64,000 bases of DNA from Sphingomonas sp. UV9 (GTDB taxonomy: Bacteria > Pseudomonadota > Alphaproteobacteria > Sphingomonadales > Sphingomonadaceae), in the NCBI RefSeq assembly GCF_004101245.1, contig NZ_SCIN01000001.1, positions 820,784-884,783 on the forward strand. Reading direction: 5' to 3'. The notes below the pieces were generated by a model. It had not been told where the DNA came from. It searched no databases and was given only the letters and a program-made list of their open reading frames with translations. Position 1 is the stretch's first letter. Every line of letters begins with the position of its first letter. The position numbers and the translations under genes were made by a program. Positions 8,518-19,582 of this stretch are shown here, piece by piece.

Positions 8518-8620
8518 CACCCCGGCGAAGGCCGGGGCCCAATTGGAAAGGTCTCAATAACGAAGCGCTGCCTTACGTTGGCATCGTTCCCCAATTGGGC
8601 CCCGGCCTTCGCAGGGGTGG
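8518..8620. repeat. Palindromic intergenic repeat, family A
   Basis: Arms CACCCCGGCGAAGGCCGGGG and CCCCGGCCTTCGCAGGGGTG surround inner arms CCCAATTGG and CCAATTGGG. Same architecture as the elements at 5317, 17666 and 27954. Confidence 0.85.
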
Positions 8621-8653
8621 TTCTGGCTGGCGCCGGCGAACAATACTTTTCCC

Positions 8654-8733
8654 GTTCCCCCGCATAGGCAGGGGCCCAGGAACCCAGCAGCGTTGCGCGC
8701 GGATACCTTGGGCTCCCGCTTTCGCGGGAGAAC
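8654..8733. repeat. Palindromic intergenic repeat, family B
   Basis: Arms GTTCCCCCGCATAGGCAGGG and CTCCCGCTTTCGCGGGAGAAC with inner CCCAGG/CCTTGGG. Together with the preceding family A element it fills the gap between the protease gene and gatB. Confidence 0.75.
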
Positions 8734-8740
8734 AAAGTCG

Positions 8741-10222
8741 TTACGGCGCCACCGACTCCCCAAGCGCGCTCTTCAGCACCTCGTTCACCACGGCAGGATT
8801 GGCCTTGCCGCCCATAGCCTTCATCGTCTGACCGACGAAGAACCCGAACAGCTTGTCCTTGCCGCCGCGATAATCCGCGACCTTGTCGGCGTTCGCTGCC
8901 ATCACCTCGGCAATGACCTTCTCGATCGCGCCGGTGTCGCTGGTCTGCTTCAGTCCGCGATCCTCGACGACCTTCGCCGCACCATCACCGGTCTCGAGCA
9001 TTACCTCGAACACCTGCTTGGCGAGGCTACCCGACAACGTGCCGTCGGCGATCAGCCCGAGCAACTCCGCCGCCTGCGCCGGCGATACGGGCGAGTTCTC
9101 GATGTCCTTGCCAGTCCGGTTCAGTGCGCCGAACAGTTCCGACGTCGTCCAGTTCGCCGCCGCCGCGGGCTTCACCCCCGCGTCGAGCAACGCATCGAAC
9201 CAGCGCGCCGCCTCGACCTCGGCGGTCAGCACGGTCGCCTGGTATGGCGCGATCCCGAGCGCCTCGTAGCGCGCGCGCTTCGCATCGGGGAGTTCGGGCA
9301 ACGACGCACGGCACTCGGCGAGAAACGCGTCGTCGAGCACGAGCGGCAACAGATCCGGATCGGGGAAGTAGCGGTAATCATGCGCATCTTCCTTCGACCG
9401 CATCGACCGCGTCTCGTTGCGATCGGGATCGTAGAGCCGAGTCTCCTGCTGGATCTTGCCACCGGCCTCGATCACCTCGACCTGCCGCTTGGCCTCCTGC
9501 TCGACCACCGCCATCACGAAGCGCACCGAATTGACGTTCTTCGTCTCGGTCCGCGTGCCGAGCTCGTCGCCCGCTTTACGCACGCTGACATTGACGTCGG
9601 CGCGCATCGAGCCTTCTTCCATGTTGCCGTCGCACGACCCGACATAGCGCAGGATCGATCGTAGCTTCCGCAGGTAAGCCCCTGTTTCGGCAGGCGATGC
9701 GAGATCGGGCTTCGACACGATCTCCATCAGCGCGACGCCCGAGCGGTTAAGATCGACATAGCTCTGCGTCGGATGCTGGTCGTGCATCAGCTTGCCGGCA
9801 TCCTGCTCGACATGGATGCGCTCGACACCGATCCGCTTGCCCGTCGCATCCGGGTTCTTCTCGTCGAGGCTGATATCGATCGCGCCCTCGCCGACGATCG
9901 GATGATAGAGCTGGCTGATCTGATAGCCCTGCGGAAGGTCGGCGTAGAAATAGTTCTTCCGGTCGAACCGCGACCACTTATTGATCTGCGCCTCGATCGC
10001 CATGCCGGTACGGACCGCCTGGCGGATGCACTCGCGGTTCGGGATCGGCAGCATGCCGGGCATCGCCGCATCGACGAGGCTGACCTGCGTGTTGGGCTCC
10101 GCCCCGAACGCGGTCGCCGCGCCGGAGAACAGCTTGGCGTTCGACGTCACCTGCGCATGGACTTCGAGGCCGATCACCACCTCCCACTCGCCGGTTTCGC
10201 CCTGAATACGATAGTCGCTCAT
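8741..10222 (-). CDS. gatB: Asp/Glu-tRNA(Asn/Gln) amidotransferase subunit B
   Basis: A 493-residue GatB, the kinase/transamidase partner that activates Glu-tRNA(Gln) or Asp-tRNA(Asn) for amidation. The N-terminal cradle has the family signature [10 protein letters not shown], the Zn/Mg-site region [20 protein letters not shown] near residue 85, and [13 protein letters not shown] near residue 165. The C-terminal helical tRNA-binding YqeY-like domain ends in [12 protein letters not shown]. Full normal length. Third gene of gatCAB, starting 1 base after the gatA stop codon. Confidence 0.98.
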   Translation of the reverse strand: MSDYRIQGETGEWEVVIGLEVHAQVTSNAKLFSGAATAFGAEPNTQVSLVDAAMPGMLPIPNRECIRQAVRTGMAIEAQINKWSRFDRKNYFYADLPQGYQISQLYHPIVGEGAIDISLDEKNPDATGKRIGVERIHVEQDAGKLMHDQHPTQSYVDLNRSGVALMEIVSKPDLASPAETGAYLRKLRSILRYVGSCDGNMEEGSMRADVNVSVRKAGDELGTRTETKNVNSVRFVMAVVEQEAKRQVEVIEAGGKIQQETRLYDPDRNETRSMRSKEDAHDYRYFPDPDLLPLVLDDAFLAECRASLPELPDAKRARYEALGIAPYQATVLTAEVEAARWFDALLDAGVKPAAAANWTTSELFGALNRTGKDIENSPVSPAQAAELLGLIADGTLSGSLAKQVFEVMLETGDGAAKVVEDRGLKQTSDTGAIEKVIAEVMAANADKVADYRGGKDKLFGFFVGQTMKAMGGKANPAVVNEVLKSALGESVAP

Positions 10223-10223
10223 A

Positions 10224-11708
10224 TTACCACCAAGCCTCCGGCCGCGCCGTAAATCCTGCCCGCTGTTCGATCGCGAGCCCTGCGTTCAGCACGCCTTGTT
10301 CGTCGAGCGGCTTGCCGATGATCTGCAAGCCCAGCGGCAGACCGTGGTGATCGAGGCCACCCGGCACCGACATCGCCGGCAGACCCGCCAGCGACGACGG
10401 CACGGTGAAGACGTCGTTCAGATACATCGCGATCGGATCGGCCGACTTCTCGCCGAGCGCGAACGCCGCCGAGGGTGCGGTCGGCGTGAGCAGGACGTCG
10501 CACGTCGCCCACGCCTTCTCGAAGTCACGCGCGATGAGGGTGCGGACCTTCTGCGCCTGCGTGTAGTACGCATCGTAGAAGCCGGCCGACAGCACGTAGG
10601 TGCCGATCATGATGCGGCGCTTCACCTCGGGTCCGAAGCCGTCGGCGCGGGTCGCGGCGTACATGTCCTGCAACCCGGCGCCCGTCGGCAGGTCGCGGAT
10701 GCCGTAACGGACGCCGTCATAGCGCGCGAGGTTCGACGAGGCCTCGGCGGGCGCGATGATGTAATAGGCGGGCAGCGCGTATTTGGTGTGCGGGAGCGAG
10801 ACCTCGACGATCGTCGCGCCGGCATCCTTCAGCCAGTCGATGCCCTGCTGCCAGAGCGCCTCGATCTCCTCGGGCATCCCGTCGACGCGATATTCCTTGG
10901 GAATACCGACGCGCAGGCCATTGAGATTGGCCGACAAACCCGCTTCCCATTTCGGCACGTCGATCTGCAACGAGGTGCCGTCCTTCGCGTCGAACCCCGC
11001 CATCGCCTCCAGCAGGATCGCACAATCCTTCACGTCGCGCGCCATCGGCCCGGCCTGGTCGAGCGACGAGGCGAACGCGATCGTCCCCCAGCGCGAGCAG
11101 CGACCATAGGTGGGCTTGATGCCCGAGATGCCGGTGAAGGCGGCGGGCTGGCGGATCGAGCCGCCGGTGTCGGTGCCGGTCGCGCCGGGGCAGAGCCGCG
11201 CAGCGACGGCCGACGACGAACCACCCGACGATCCGCCCGGCGCGAGCGCGGCATTGCCGCCATCGTTGCGCTTCCAGGGGCTGATCACGTTGCCGAACGC
11301 GGAGGTCTCGTTCGACGAGCCCATCGCGAACTGGTCCATGTTCAGCTTGCCGAGCATGCCCGCGCCCGCGTCCCACAGATTCTGCGAGACGGTCGATTCG
11401 TAGGTCGGCGTGAAGCCTTCGAGGATATGGCTCGCCGCGGTCGTGGTGACGCCCGCGGTGCAGAACAGGTCCTTCATGCCGATCGGCACGCCGGCGAGCG
11501 GCTTGAGCGTCTCGCCCGCCGCGCGCGCGGTGTCCGCGGCGGTGGCAGCGGCGATCGCGTGTTCGGGCGTCTCGACCAGAAACGCGTTCAACGCCTTGGC
11601 CTGGCTCACCTTGACGATGAACGCGTCAGCGACTTCGCGGGCCTTGAAGGAGCCGTCGCGAACGCCGTCGCGGATGCCGGCAACGCCCAGATCGGTAAGG
11701 TCGGTCAT
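10224..11708 (-). CDS. gatA: Asp/Glu-tRNA(Asn/Gln) amidotransferase subunit A
   Basis: A 494-residue amidase-signature enzyme that releases ammonia from glutamine for the GatB reaction. The Ser-cisSer-Lys triad is visible: Lys in [10 protein letters not shown] (about residue 77), cis-Ser and nucleophile Ser in [11 protein letters not shown] and the Gly/Ser-rich [13 protein letters not shown] run (about 150-180). The start at 11708 overlaps the gatC stop codon by one base; the frame is open further upstream only as a shadow of gatC. Normal length. Confidence 0.98.
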   Translation of the reverse strand: MTDLTDLGVAGIRDGVRDGSFKAREVADAFIVKVSQAKALNAFLVETPEHAIAAATAADTARAAGETLKPLAGVPIGMKDLFCTAGVTTTAASHILEGFTPTYESTVSQNLWDAGAGMLGKLNMDQFAMGSSNETSAFGNVISPWKRNDGGNAALAPGGSSGGSSSAVAARLCPGATGTDTGGSIRQPAAFTGISGIKPTYGRCSRWGTIAFASSLDQAGPMARDVKDCAILLEAMAGFDAKDGTSLQIDVPKWEAGLSANLNGLRVGIPKEYRVDGMPEEIEALWQQGIDWLKDAGATIVEVSLPHTKYALPAYYIIAPAEASSNLARYDGVRYGIRDLPTGAGLQDMYAATRADGFGPEVKRRIMIGTYVLSAGFYDAYYTQAQKVRTLIARDFEKAWATCDVLLTPTAPSAAFALGEKSADPIAMYLNDVFTVPSSLAGLPAMSVPGGLDHHGLPLGLQIIGKPLDEQGVLNAGLAIEQRAGFTARPEAWW

Positions 11709-12010
11709 TATTCGATCACCTTCGGCACGGCGAAGAACCCGTGCTCTGCAACGGGCGCGTTCGCGAGCACCTGCTCGCGGATGCCGCCGCCGGTCAGCGG
11801 GTCGGCGTTGACGACGTCGTCGCGCAGCCGCAGCGTGTTGGGGATGACGGCGGTCATCGGCTCGACGCCGGTCGTATCGACCTCGCCCAGCATCTCGATC
11901 CAGCCAAGGATGTTTCCGAGTTCCGGCGCCATGCGGGCGGCGTCCTCGTCGGTGATCGCGATGCGCGCAAGGCTCGCGATCCGCTTCACGGTTGCAGTAT
12001 CTACGGACAT
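11708..12010 (-). CDS. gatC: Asp/Glu-tRNA(Asn/Gln) amidotransferase subunit C
   Basis: A 100-residue GatC, the small subunit that clamps GatA to GatB. Recognisable N-terminal helix ([12 protein letters not shown]) and the [13 protein letters not shown] segment, ending in FFAVPKVIE, the usual C-terminus. First gene of the gatCAB operon. The promoter should lie in the roughly 200 bp shared with the divergent DUF3089 gene, most of which is a family B palindrome. Confidence 0.96.
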   Translation of the reverse strand: MSVDTATVKRIASLARIAITDEDAARMAPELGNILGWIEMLGEVDTTGVEPMTAVIPNTLRLRDDVVNADPLTGGGIREQVLANAPVAEHGFFAVPKVIE

Positions 12011-12056
12011 GCCGCTCGGCTAGCACCGCGCGACGCGAGGGCGCAACACCCTTCGT

Positions 12057-12134
12057 GTTCCCCCGCGGAGGCGGGGGCCCGGGATTACGGGCGGTGCCGC
12101 TTGAGATCCTGGGCCCCCGCCTCCGCGGGGGAAC
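12057..12134. repeat. Palindromic intergenic repeat, family B
   Basis: Near-perfect inverted arms GTTCCCCCGCGGAGGCGGGG and CCCCGCCTCCGCGGGGGAAC with inner GCCCGGGAT/ATCCTGGGC. It lies between the divergent gatC and DUF3089 genes. Confidence 0.85.
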
Positions 12135-12217
12135 AGCTTACTTCGGCGAGAGGCGCCCGTTGCAACCGCCCCCAGCTTGCGGCACGGGGGCCGCAACGCC
12201 TGCACGGAAGGTCCCGC

Positions 12218-13327
12218 TTGGCCCGCAAGTTCCTCTATTTCATCGTCGTGATGATCGTCCTCGCGATCGCGGCGCTGCTCGCCTACCGGCTGTACGGGAC
12301 GGAGATGATCCGGATCGCGATGGTCCCGCGCGAGACGTTCCACGCGCAACGCGAAGCCCCGCGCAACATCTACGCGCGGAAAGTCATGTGGCTCGCGCGG
12401 CCCGATGCGCCCGGCAACCCCGCGCTCTGGACGCCGCCGGGCTATACCCCCGGCGTAGCGGGAACGGGCGCGGCGATCTTCTTCATCCATCCGACCTCGT
12501 ACATCAACCGCGACCATTGGAACGCGCCGATCGACGATCCTGAGACCAACGCGCGGGCCGAGTTGTTCCTCCGGGGACAGGCTAGCGCGTTCAACGAGGC
12601 CGGCGACATCTGGGCGCCGCGCTACCGCCAGGCGACGTTCGGCGCCTTCCTGACCAGCGAGGCCGACAGCGAACGCGCGCTCGCGCTGGCCTACGGCGAC
12701 GTCTCCGCCGCGTTCGACCGCTTTCTCAACGAGGCCGGCCCGACCCGCCCGATCATCCTCGCGGGCCACAGCCAGGGTGCGCTCCACCTCACCCGCCTGC
12801 TGCGCGACCGCATCGCCACCGACCCGAAGCTGAAGGCGCGGATCGTCGCGGCCTATGTCGTCGGCTGGCCCGTCTCGCGCGCGACCGACCTGCCGCGCAT
12901 GGGCCTCGCCGAATGCCGCGCCGCCGACCAGACCGGCTGCATCCTGTCCTGGGAGAGTTTCGCCGAGCCCGCCGACCCGGCGCTGATCGTCGACGCCTAT
13001 GATCAGACCACCGGGTTCGACGGCCGGCCCCGCAAGGGCACGTCGATCGTCTGCACCAACCCGCTGACCGGCACCGCCGACGCCGCCGCGCCCGCGACCG
13101 CCAACCTCGGCACACTCGTCCCCGCCGCCGATCTCGCGACCGCGACGATCGCGGTCGGCAGCGTCCCCGCACGCTGCGCCGACCGCGGCTTCCTGCTGAT
13201 CGGCGAAGGTCCTAGCCTCGGACCCTACGTGCTGCCCGGCAACAACTACCACGTCTACGACTACAGCCTGTTCTGGGCGAACATCCGCGCCGACGCCAAC
13301 CGCAGACTGGCAGCGTTCAGGAAATGA
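12218..13327 (+). CDS. DUF3089 alpha/beta-hydrolase-fold protein
   Basis: A 369-residue protein of the DUF3089 family. The N-terminal hydrophobic helix ([20 protein letters not shown]) anchors or exports it. The domain contains [19 protein letters not shown] near residue 90 and the nucleophile elbow GHSQGA near residue 190, as in alpha/beta hydrolases; the substrate is unknown. The TTG at 12218 was chosen because GGAAGG lies 8 bases upstream and it keeps the whole membrane helix. The frame extends far upstream only as a shadow. Its last 4 bases overlap ruvX (ATGA), so the two are probably co-translated. Confidence 0.85.
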   Translation: MARKFLYFIVVMIVLAIAALLAYRLYGTEMIRIAMVPRETFHAQREAPRNIYARKVMWLARPDAPGNPALWTPPGYTPGVAGTGAAIFFIHPTSYINRDHWNAPIDDPETNARAELFLRGQASAFNEAGDIWAPRYRQATFGAFLTSEADSERALALAYGDVSAAFDRFLNEAGPTRPIILAGHSQGALHLTRLLRDRIATDPKLKARIVAAYVVGWPVSRATDLPRMGLAECRAADQTGCILSWESFAEPADPALIVDAYDQTTGFDGRPRKGTSIVCTNPLTGTADAAAPATANLGTLVPAADLATATIAVGSVPARCADRGFLLIGEGPSLGPYVLPGNNYHVYDYSLFWANIRADANRRLAAFRK

Positions 13328-13791
13328 TCACCGTCTCCCCCGCCCTCTTCCGCGACGCGCTCCCCAATGGCGGGCGGCTGATCGGGCTCGACGTCGGCAC
13401 CAAGACGATCGGCACCGCGCTGTGCGACGCCGGCTGGTCGTTCGCGAGCCCTGCCCTCCTGATCCGCCGCACGAAATTCCAGAAGGACAAGACCGCGCTC
13501 GCCGAGATCATCAAGGCACAGAAGGTCGTCGGGCTCGTCATCGGCCTGCCGATCAACCTCGACGGCAGCGAAAGCCCGCGGTCGCAATCGACCCGGGCAT
13601 TCGCGCAGAACCTCAAGGACATGGGCCTCCCGATCCTGTTGCAGGACGAACGCTGGTCGACCGTCGCGGTCACCCGCACGCTGATCGAACAGGACGCCAG
13701 CCGCGCCAAGCGCGCCGAACTCGTCGACAAGATGGCCGCCGCCTACATCCTGCAAGGCGCGATCGACGCGCTGGTCACGGCACGAATCTAG
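13324..13791 (+). CDS. ruvX: Putative pre-16S rRNA nuclease / Holliday junction resolvase RuvX
   Basis: A 155-residue YqgF/RuvX RNase H-fold nuclease. Motifs: [10 protein letters not shown] with the first catalytic Asp near residue 23, [12 protein letters not shown] in the middle, and DERWST with the second acidic residue near residue 118; [10 protein letters not shown] supplies the last. In E. coli the homologue matures the 16S rRNA 5' end. It starts within the stop codon of the DUF3089 gene and converges with the following membrane protein gene, overlapping by a few bases. Confidence 0.95.
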   Translation: MITVSPALFRDALPNGGRLIGLDVGTKTIGTALCDAGWSFASPALLIRRTKFQKDKTALAEIIKAQKVVGLVIGLPINLDGSESPRSQSTRAFAQNLKDMGLPILLQDERWSTVAVTRTLIEQDASRAKRAELVDKMAAAYILQGAIDALVTARI

Positions 13792-15314
13792 CGGACGACC
13801 CGGTAGAGCGACGACTCGCCGTTGGTCCATATCAACCGCAGATCCCCCGCTCGTGCCACGCCGGGCGCAAACCCGATCGTCCAGACATGCGTGAAGGCCG
13901 CACGCGGAAATTGCGCGATCGTGGTATCGAACTTGGAGCCGATATCGCCACAGATCGCCGGGTAGACGCTCTGGCTGGGGTCCGAGAGATACGGCGTGGC
14001 GACAGGGTACCGGATGCGGAGCGCCTGCTGCCCCTCGATCGCCCATTGCTCGTTGGTGAAGACGTCGCGTCGCACGATCGCCAGCCCCGGCAGGTGATCG
14101 CGCCGCAGGTCGGTCCACGCACCGATGCAGGGTCGCGCGATCAGCGAGAGCACGGCGGCCCCGCGCGGGATCGCCGGGATCGCCGCGAGTTCGCGTTGCT
14201 GGTCGTGCGAACGCTCGACGAAGCTCATGGTGTTGCCGGCAAGGCGGACCAACAGGAAGGCCATCGCCGCGACCGCCAGCAGCCGCGACAGCCTGGCATC
14301 CTTCGGCGCGATCGATATCAGCGCCAGCATCGCCGTGGCCGGTGTCATCCGCATATCGACATAGGCGCCCCCCATCAGCAGGCGTGGCAGGACCAGGAAC
14401 GCGCCGAGGCACAGCAAGGCCGGCCATCCGACCAGCGGCGACAGCGCCATCCTTGGGCTCCGCACCGCGAAATACACCAGCGCGACGAGCGGCAGCAACG
14501 ATGCGAGGTCGAACCATTGCCAGCGATCTCGAAACAGCGACAGGAACCACAGGGCCTTGACCGGCAGATCGAACCAGTCGTCCGCCCCCAGCCCCCCCGC
14601 GGCCTTTCCGGCGGTTGCCGCCATCACGATCAACGGCAAGACGAGCGAGAAACACTGGATCGCCACGCTCACGCATGCCGGGACCCAGCGCTTGCCGTCC
14701 GCCCGGAGCCGGGCGAGCTCGGCCCCTGCCGCCATCAGGCCGAACAGACCCCAGCCGAAGCTGTGCGCGATCCACAGCGCGCACGCGACCGGCACGAACA
14801 CGATACCCCGCAGCACGAAACGACGCTCCCGCCCGAGCCGTATCCACAACGCGAGCGCGCAGAAGGCCAGCGCCTGCGAAAGCGCGAAATTGACGAAGCC
14901 GAACTGGAACGGCCATGCATAGGCGAGCGGCAGCGCGAAGATCGCGGTCGGCGGTATCCGGCCATGCGCCTCGCGCGCGGTCCACAGCAAGCCGGCGGCG
15001 GTCAGCATCGGGATTGCGATTACCGCCAGCTTCGTCGCCGGTTCTAACCCGACCAACCGTGCGAGCGCCGGCACCACCAGATCCATCCCGAGGTTCGGGA
15101 TCAACGCCCAGTGATACGCGTAATAGCGCTGAAGATCGGGCGAGGTCGGCAGCGCCATCGCGATATGCCAGCGCCCCATATGCCCCGGCAGGTCGCCAAG
15201 CGGTGGCAGCGCCGGCCACAACAACGGCACCGCCGACAGCAGGATCAGCGCCAGGGCGAACCACCACGTCTCCCACCACCGTCGCCCTGTATTTGCCTTG
15301 CCGTCCTGCATCAT
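13788..15314 (-). CDS. Polytopic membrane protein, possible GT-C type
   Basis: A 508-residue protein with about ten transmembrane segments between residues 15 and 390 and a C-terminal soluble region of about 110 residues. The first loop carries [10 protein letters not shown], which resembles the acidic D-x-P-x-H motif near the N-terminus of some GT-C membrane glycosyltransferases; that link is inference from one short motif. It is convergent with ruvX and divergent from pyrB. No family assigned with certainty. Two adjacent ATGs (15314 and 15311) follow a G-rich stretch. Confidence 0.75.
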   Translation of the reverse strand: MMQDGKANTGRRWWETWWFALALILLSAVPLLWPALPPLGDLPGHMGRWHIAMALPTSPDLQRYYAYHWALIPNLGMDLVVPALARLVGLEPATKLAVIAIPMLTAAGLLWTAREAHGRIPPTAIFALPLAYAWPFQFGFVNFALSQALAFCALALWIRLGRERRFVLRGIVFVPVACALWIAHSFGWGLFGLMAAGAELARLRADGKRWVPACVSVAIQCFSLVLPLIVMAATAGKAAGGLGADDWFDLPVKALWFLSLFRDRWQWFDLASLLPLVALVYFAVRSPRMALSPLVGWPALLCLGAFLVLPRLLMGGAYVDMRMTPATAMLALISIAPKDARLSRLLAVAAMAFLLVRLAGNTMSFVERSHDQQRELAAIPAIPRGAAVLSLIARPCIGAWTDLRRDHLPGLAIVRRDVFTNEQWAIEGQQALRIRYPVATPYLSDPSQSVYPAICGDIGSKFDTTIAQFPRAAFTHVWTIGFAPGVARAGDLRLIWTNGESSLYRVVR

Positions 15315-15434
15315 CCCCCCTGTTCGCCCACGTCATCCCATGACCGGACTAATTTCGGATTAACCATGCATATCGGGACCAACGATCGCGCGATGCTTGC
15401 CCCCTGCCCCCGCGCCCACTATCCCGCGGCTTTA

Positions 15435-16421
15435 ATGCGACCTTCAGATCACCGCCCCGCCGCCCTCATCGAAGGCGGCGCCGTCTTCCCGCACCGGCAT
15501 CTCACCGGCATCGACGGGCTCCAGCCGCACGAGATCGCGTTCCTGCTCGACGAGGCGGAGACGTGGGTCGGCGCGAACCGGACGCATGCGACGCCCGACA
15601 AACGGCTCGCCGGCCTCACCCAGATCAACGCGTTCTTCGAGAACTCGACGCGGACGCTGCTGTCGTTCGAGATCGCCGGCAAGCGGCTCGGCGCCGACGT
15701 CGTCAACATGCACGCCGCGCAGTCGAGCGTGAAGAAGGGCGAGACGCTGATCGACACCGCGATGACGCTGAACGCGATGCGCGCCGACGTGATCGTGATC
15801 CGCCATATGTCGTCAGGCGCGGTGCGGCTGATCGCGGACAAGGTCGACTGTCCGGTGTTGAACGCGGGCGACGGGCGGCACGAACATCCCACCCAGGCGC
15901 TGCTCGATGCGCTGACGATCCGTCGCCGGAAAGGCGCGATCGCGGGGCAGCGAATCGTGATCTGCGGCGACTTGCTGCACAGCCGGGTCGCTCGGTCTAA
16001 TATTCTTGCCCTCACCGCGCTTGCCGCGGAAGTCCGCGTTTGCGCGCCGTCGACGCTGATGCCGCCGATGATCGAGCGGATGGGCGTGACCGCGTTCACC
16101 GATTTCGACAAGGCGCTGGAGGGCGCGGACGTGGTGATGATGCTGCGCTTGCAGAACGAGCGGATGGACGGCGCCTATGTGCCCTCCACGCGCGAATATC
16201 GGCTTCGCTACGGGCTGACGCTCGACCGTCTGGCGAAGGCGGCGCCCGATGCGCTGGTGATGCACCCCGGCCCGATGAACCGCGGCGTGGAGATCGATTC
16301 CGCGGTCGCCGATCATGCCCGCTCGGCGATCACCGAGCAGGTCGAGATGGGGGTCGCCGTCCGCATGGCGTGCCTCGACGTGCTGACTCGAAGAGCGCGC
16401 GGCGTGGAGGGTTGGGCATGA
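15435..16421 (+). CDS. pyrB: Aspartate carbamoyltransferase catalytic subunit
   Basis: A 328-residue ATCase, second step of pyrimidine synthesis. Carbamoyl-phosphate binding motif [13 protein letters not shown] near residue 65, the loop [13 protein letters not shown] near residue 92, and [13 protein letters not shown] near residue 148. The ATG at 15435 (MRPSDHRP) gives the usual length; an upstream in-frame ATG at 15366 would add 23 unfamiliar residues. Its last 4 bases overlap pyrC' (ATGA). No regulatory PyrI is present; in this class PyrB is expected to assemble with the pseudo-dihydroorotase encoded next. Confidence 0.96.
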   Translation: MRPSDHRPAALIEGGAVFPHRHLTGIDGLQPHEIAFLLDEAETWVGANRTHATPDKRLAGLTQINAFFENSTRTLLSFEIAGKRLGADVVNMHAAQSSVKKGETLIDTAMTLNAMRADVIVIRHMSSGAVRLIADKVDCPVLNAGDGRHEHPTQALLDALTIRRRKGAIAGQRIVICGDLLHSRVARSNILALTALAAEVRVCAPSTLMPPMIERMGVTAFTDFDKALEGADVVMMLRLQNERMDGAYVPSTREYRLRYGLTLDRLAKAAPDALVMHPGPMNRGVEIDSAVADHARSAITEQVEMGVAVRMACLDVLTRRARGVEGWA

Positions 16422-17638
16422 TCCTCGCGCTCACCAACGCCACGCTCGCCTGCCCGGTCGGTGGCGTGTCGAAAGGCAATGTCCTGGTCCGCGACGGCGC
16501 GATCGTCGCGACCGGGATCCTCGACATTCCGTCGGATGCCGAGATCGTCGACTGCGCCGGCAAGACCGTCGCGCCGGGGATCGTCGATCTCGGCGTGGCG
16601 AAGGTCGATCGCGCGGCGTTCCGCGCTGGCGGGATTGTCCGGATCGGCCTCATGCCCGACCAGTCGCCGGTGCTGGACGACCCCGGCATCGTCCAGCGCG
16701 CCGCGCTGATCGGCAAGCCCGACCTGTGGATCCACCCCATCGCTGCCGCCACGCGCGGCCTAGAAGGCCATGACCTTGCGGAGATGGCGATCTGCGTTTC
16801 GGCGGGGGCGAAGGCGGTCGGCACGGGCCGGCACTGGATCGCCGACAGCGGTGTGATGCGGCGCGTGCTGGCCTATGCGCGCGACCTGGACGTGACGGTG
16901 GTCGCGCATGCCGAGGATGGCGGGCTCACCGCCGGCGCGGTCGCGACCGAGGGCGAGACGGCGACCCGCCTCGGCCTGCCCGCCGCACCTGCGGTGGCCG
17001 AGGCGCTCGCGATCGCGCGCGACCTGATGCTCGCCGAGGATACCGGCGCGCGCATCCACATCCGCCAGGTGACGACGGCGGCGGGGTTCGACCTGATCCG
17101 CGCCGCGAAGCGTCGCGGCGTTGCCGTCACCTGCGGGATCACGCCCGCGCATCTGCACCTGTCGGAGATAGCGGTCAGCGACTTCCGGTCGTTCGCGCTG
17201 CTGTCCCCGCCGCTGCGTGCGGAGGGCGATCGACGGGCCGCGCTGGACGCGATCGCCGACGGGACGATCGACGTGCTGTGTTCGGGCCACGAGCCGCGTG
17301 GGCCGGAGGAGAAGCGGTTGCCGTTCACCGATTCGACCAGCGGGATGGCCGGCGCGGAAACGTTGCTGCCGCTCGCGCTGATGCTGGTGCGCGACGAGTT
17401 GCTGACGCTGGAACGGCTGTTCGCGCTGCTGGCGCGCAATCCGGCGCGGGTCCTGGGGCTCGATACGGGGACGCTGGAGGCGGGCAAGCCTGCCGACCTG
17501 ATGCTGTTCGACCAGCAGGCGCCGTGGCAGATCGTCGGGGAAGAATTCCTGGCCGAGGCGGGGAATACGCCGTTCGATGGCTTGCCGGTGCAGGGGCGCG
17601 TGTTGCGATTGTGGAAGGGTGGTAGGGAGGTTCGGTGA
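16418..17638 (+). CDS. pyrC': Dihydroorotase-like protein, probably non-catalytic PyrC'
   Basis: A 406-residue amidohydrolase-fold protein. The segment that in active dihydroorotases carries the metal ligands as DxHxH reads [14 protein letters not shown] here, so both histidines are missing. Other family features remain: [19 protein letters not shown], and the C-terminal [14 protein letters not shown] and [10 protein letters not shown] segments. In Pseudomonas a similar inactive PyrC' is a structural partner of ATCase, and the ATGA overlap with pyrB fits that role. A catalytic pyrC must then lie elsewhere. The catalytic loss is read directly; the partner role is inference. Confidence 0.9.
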   Translation: MILALTNATLACPVGGVSKGNVLVRDGAIVATGILDIPSDAEIVDCAGKTVAPGIVDLGVAKVDRAAFRAGGIVRIGLMPDQSPVLDDPGIVQRAALIGKPDLWIHPIAAATRGLEGHDLAEMAICVSAGAKAVGTGRHWIADSGVMRRVLAYARDLDVTVVAHAEDGGLTAGAVATEGETATRLGLPAAPAVAEALAIARDLMLAEDTGARIHIRQVTTAAGFDLIRAAKRRGVAVTCGITPAHLHLSEIAVSDFRSFALLSPPLRAEGDRRAALDAIADGTIDVLCSGHEPRGPEEKRLPFTDSTSGMAGAETLLPLALMLVRDELLTLERLFALLARNPARVLGLDTGTLEAGKPADLMLFDQQAPWQIVGEEFLAEAGNTPFDGLPVQGRVLRLWKGGREVR

Positions 17639-17665
17639 GGGGCGCGGGTGATACCCCACCAACAT

Positions 17666-17767
17666 CACCCCGGCGAAGGCCGGGGCCCAACTGGGGAACG
17701 TCGCCAACTGAGCGTTGTCCACCGTTACGCCGACCTTTCCAATTGGGCCCCGGCCTTCGCCGGGGTG
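17666..17767. repeat. Palindromic intergenic repeat, family A
   Basis: Arms CACCCCGGCGAAGGCCGGGG and CCCCGGCCTTCGCCGGGGTG, inner CCCAACTGGGGAA and CCTTTCCAATTGGG. Fills the convergent gap between pyrC' and the SPOR lipoprotein gene. Confidence 0.88.
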
Positions 17768-17792
17768 GTCGTTACTCTATAGGTGCGCGCCC

Positions 17793-19109
17793 TTACCGCG
17801 ACGCCATCTGCATCCCGGGCTTGCGCAACCACTGCGCCATTGCGTCGCCCGCACCCTGGCGGACGAAGCAGGCGCCGCCCTTGGCACGGTATTGGCGGCA
17901 CATAGAGTCCGCCGCCGGCCGGCTGAAACCGCCGACCGAGAGGCGGTAGAAATCCTCGCCCTTGGCCTTGAACGTCATGCCGTTCGGCGAATGCCCGGCG
18001 AGCATCGCAAACCGGCGCGAGGCGCGGCCCCAGGCGTCCTTGGCCACGCCCGCGCTCTCGAACGCGCCGAGCTGGACATACCAGGTGCCCGTCGCCGGTG
18101 CCTTCGCTTCATACGCCGCGGTCGCCATCCCGCGTCCCGTCGAGGCCGGGGTGGCGGCAAGCTTGATCGGACCATTCTCCGGGCGGAGCATCGTCGACGG
18201 CAACGCCTGGACGACCTCCTGCCGCGGGCCGAACGACACCTTCGAAAAGCCGGCGGCCGGCGTCGAGGCGACCTCGACCGGTACGGCGTCGGTCGGCGGG
18301 GCGACCGGTTCTACCGCCGCCAAGGCCTGCTCCGGAACACCCGGGACCATGGGCGCAGGCGCGTTCAGCGCCAGCGCGACCGGCTGGCCGGCGTCCGCCA
18401 CCGCCCGCACGCCGAGCAGGCTCGCCACCTGGTCCGACGCGGTCGCAGGCTGCGCGAACAGCGCCCATTGCTGGAGCCGTGCGTCGACATCGGCCGGCGC
18501 CATGTCCGCCGCGGCGACCACGCGCGCCTCCGGCCAGCGACCCGCCAACGCGAAACTCAGCGCCAGATTCTGCCGGACCTTCGCATTCGTCTCGGGCGAC
18601 CGCGCCACCTCGGTCAGCAGCGCGATCCCGCCCGCGGTATCCCCCGCCAGCGACAGTGCGAGCCCACGATCGGGCGCCGGAATGATCGTCGCGTTCGCTG
18701 TCAGAGTCTGCCGGGCCGCCTGCCAGTCGCCCGTCGCGACCTGTGCCAGCGCGAGGTTCAGCGCCGCCTTGCCGTTGGTCGGCGAAAGCTGAAGCGTATC
18801 CGCGAACGCGCGCGAGGCCGACGTGAAGCGGCCGCCTTGCAGATAGCTCTGGCCGAGCAGCATGCGGTATTCTGCCGACTGCGGCATCAGCGCGACCGCC
18901 CCCTCGGCATAGCCGATCGCCACCGGCCCCTCGCGCCGGGCGAGCGCGGTCTGCGCCTTGCCGGCGTTCGCCGCCGCGCCCTTGGCGGCCAACGCGCCGC
19001 TGCGGTCGCTTGCCGACGCTACGCCGCCGCCAGTGGCCGCACAGCCGACCATCGTACCGCCGAGCAGGAGGGCGGAAATGCCGCCGAGGAGGAGCGCGCG
19101 CGTGTTCAT
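17793..19109 (-). CDS. TPR-like and SPOR-domain lipoprotein
   Basis: A 438-residue envelope protein. Lipoprotein signal with lipobox MVGC near residue 20. Residues of about 60-230 are helical tetratricopeptide-like repeats (YRMLLGQSYLQGGRFTSA; KAALNLALAQVATGDWQAAR). A Pro/Ala/Val-rich linker follows. The C-terminus (about 355-425) is a SPOR domain beginning TWYVQLGAFESAGVAKDAWG, the fold that binds denuded glycan strands at division septa. The start at 19109 replaces a longer open frame that lacks the signal peptide. It is the last of three genes after a ParA-like ATPase and a small protein. Confidence 0.85.
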   Translation of the reverse strand: MNTRALLLGGISALLLGGTMVGCAATGGGVASASDRSGALAAKGAAANAGKAQTALARREGPVAIGYAEGAVALMPQSAEYRMLLGQSYLQGGRFTSASRAFADTLQLSPTNGKAALNLALAQVATGDWQAARQTLTANATIIPAPDRGLALSLAGDTAGGIALLTEVARSPETNAKVRQNLALSFALAGRWPEARVVAAADMAPADVDARLQQWALFAQPATASDQVASLLGVRAVADAGQPVALALNAPAPMVPGVPEQALAAVEPVAPPTDAVPVEVASTPAAGFSKVSFGPRQEVVQALPSTMLRPENGPIKLAATPASTGRGMATAAYEAKAPATGTWYVQLGAFESAGVAKDAWGRASRRFAMLAGHSPNGMTFKAKGEDFYRLSVGGFSRPAADSMCRQYRAKGGACFVRQGAGDAMAQWLRKPGMQMASR

Positions 19110-19125
19110 CGGGATAATCCCTGTT

Positions 19126-19578
19126 TCAACGTTTTGACGTGGCCGGCGGCAGCTGCGCGACGAGCGCATCCACCTCCGGTACAGTGTGCAGAAAGGCGTC
19201 GAGCGCCTGCGTGACGAGCTGTTGCGACGAACGGCCGGTAACGGCGCTCGCCAGCCGCAGCCGGAGATGCCGGTCGGTATCGAGCCGAAGCGTAAACGCG
19301 GCCTTTGCACCCCCGGTTTTGGACAACGTCTCGCGCCCGATCCGCGCAGCAGTCGCCTTCGACACGGACGCGACCGGCCGCTCGATCTCGACCTTCAGCG
19401 CGTCCCGATCGACCAGCACCTGCGGCTGCGAACCGCCCATGTCGTTCCAGCCGAGGTCGTCGAGCGCGTCCGTCGGCGCCTGATCGTCGAGATCCGGCTG
19501 GCGCATCGCCGGGCGGGCCGTACCCTTGCGGGCCAGCAGCGACGACGAGAGCGAGGGAAGCGGTTCGGGTCGTGCCAT
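19126..19578 (-). CDS. Small partner protein of ParA-like ATPase
   Basis: A 150-residue protein of unknown function. The first 90 residues are polar and low in order. The last 55 or so (AAFTLRLDTDRHLRLRLAS then SSQQLVTQALDAFL) look like a beta strand followed by two helices, as in ribbon-helix-helix proteins such as ParG or CopG-type regulators. It starts 4 bases after the stop codon of the ParA-like gene and is followed by the SPOR lipoprotein gene, so all three are probably one operon. The ParA partner role is inference from fold resemblance and position. Confidence 0.65.
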   Translation of the reverse strand: MARPEPLPSLSSSLLARKGTARPAMRQPDLDDQAPTDALDDLGWNDMGGSQPQVLVDRDALKVEIERPVASVSKATAARIGRETLSKTGGAKAAFTLRLDTDRHLRLRLASAVTGRSSQQLVTQALDAFLHTVPEVDALVAQLPPATSKR

Positions 19579-19582
19579 GGCG

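Noticed and set aside
8518..8733. Possible CRISPR-like array
   Set aside because: The repeats are two different palindromes, not regularly spaced direct repeats with unique spacers, and no cas gene is near.
11741..12217. N-terminal extension of the DUF3089 protein
   Set aside because: The upstream part of that frame is antisense to gatC and passes through a palindrome; the membrane anchor begins at the TTG at 12218.
13261..15336. 691-codon open frame on the minus strand across ruvX and the membrane protein gene
   Set aside because: It is antisense to ruvX and out of frame with the hydrophobic protein; no recognisable sequence.
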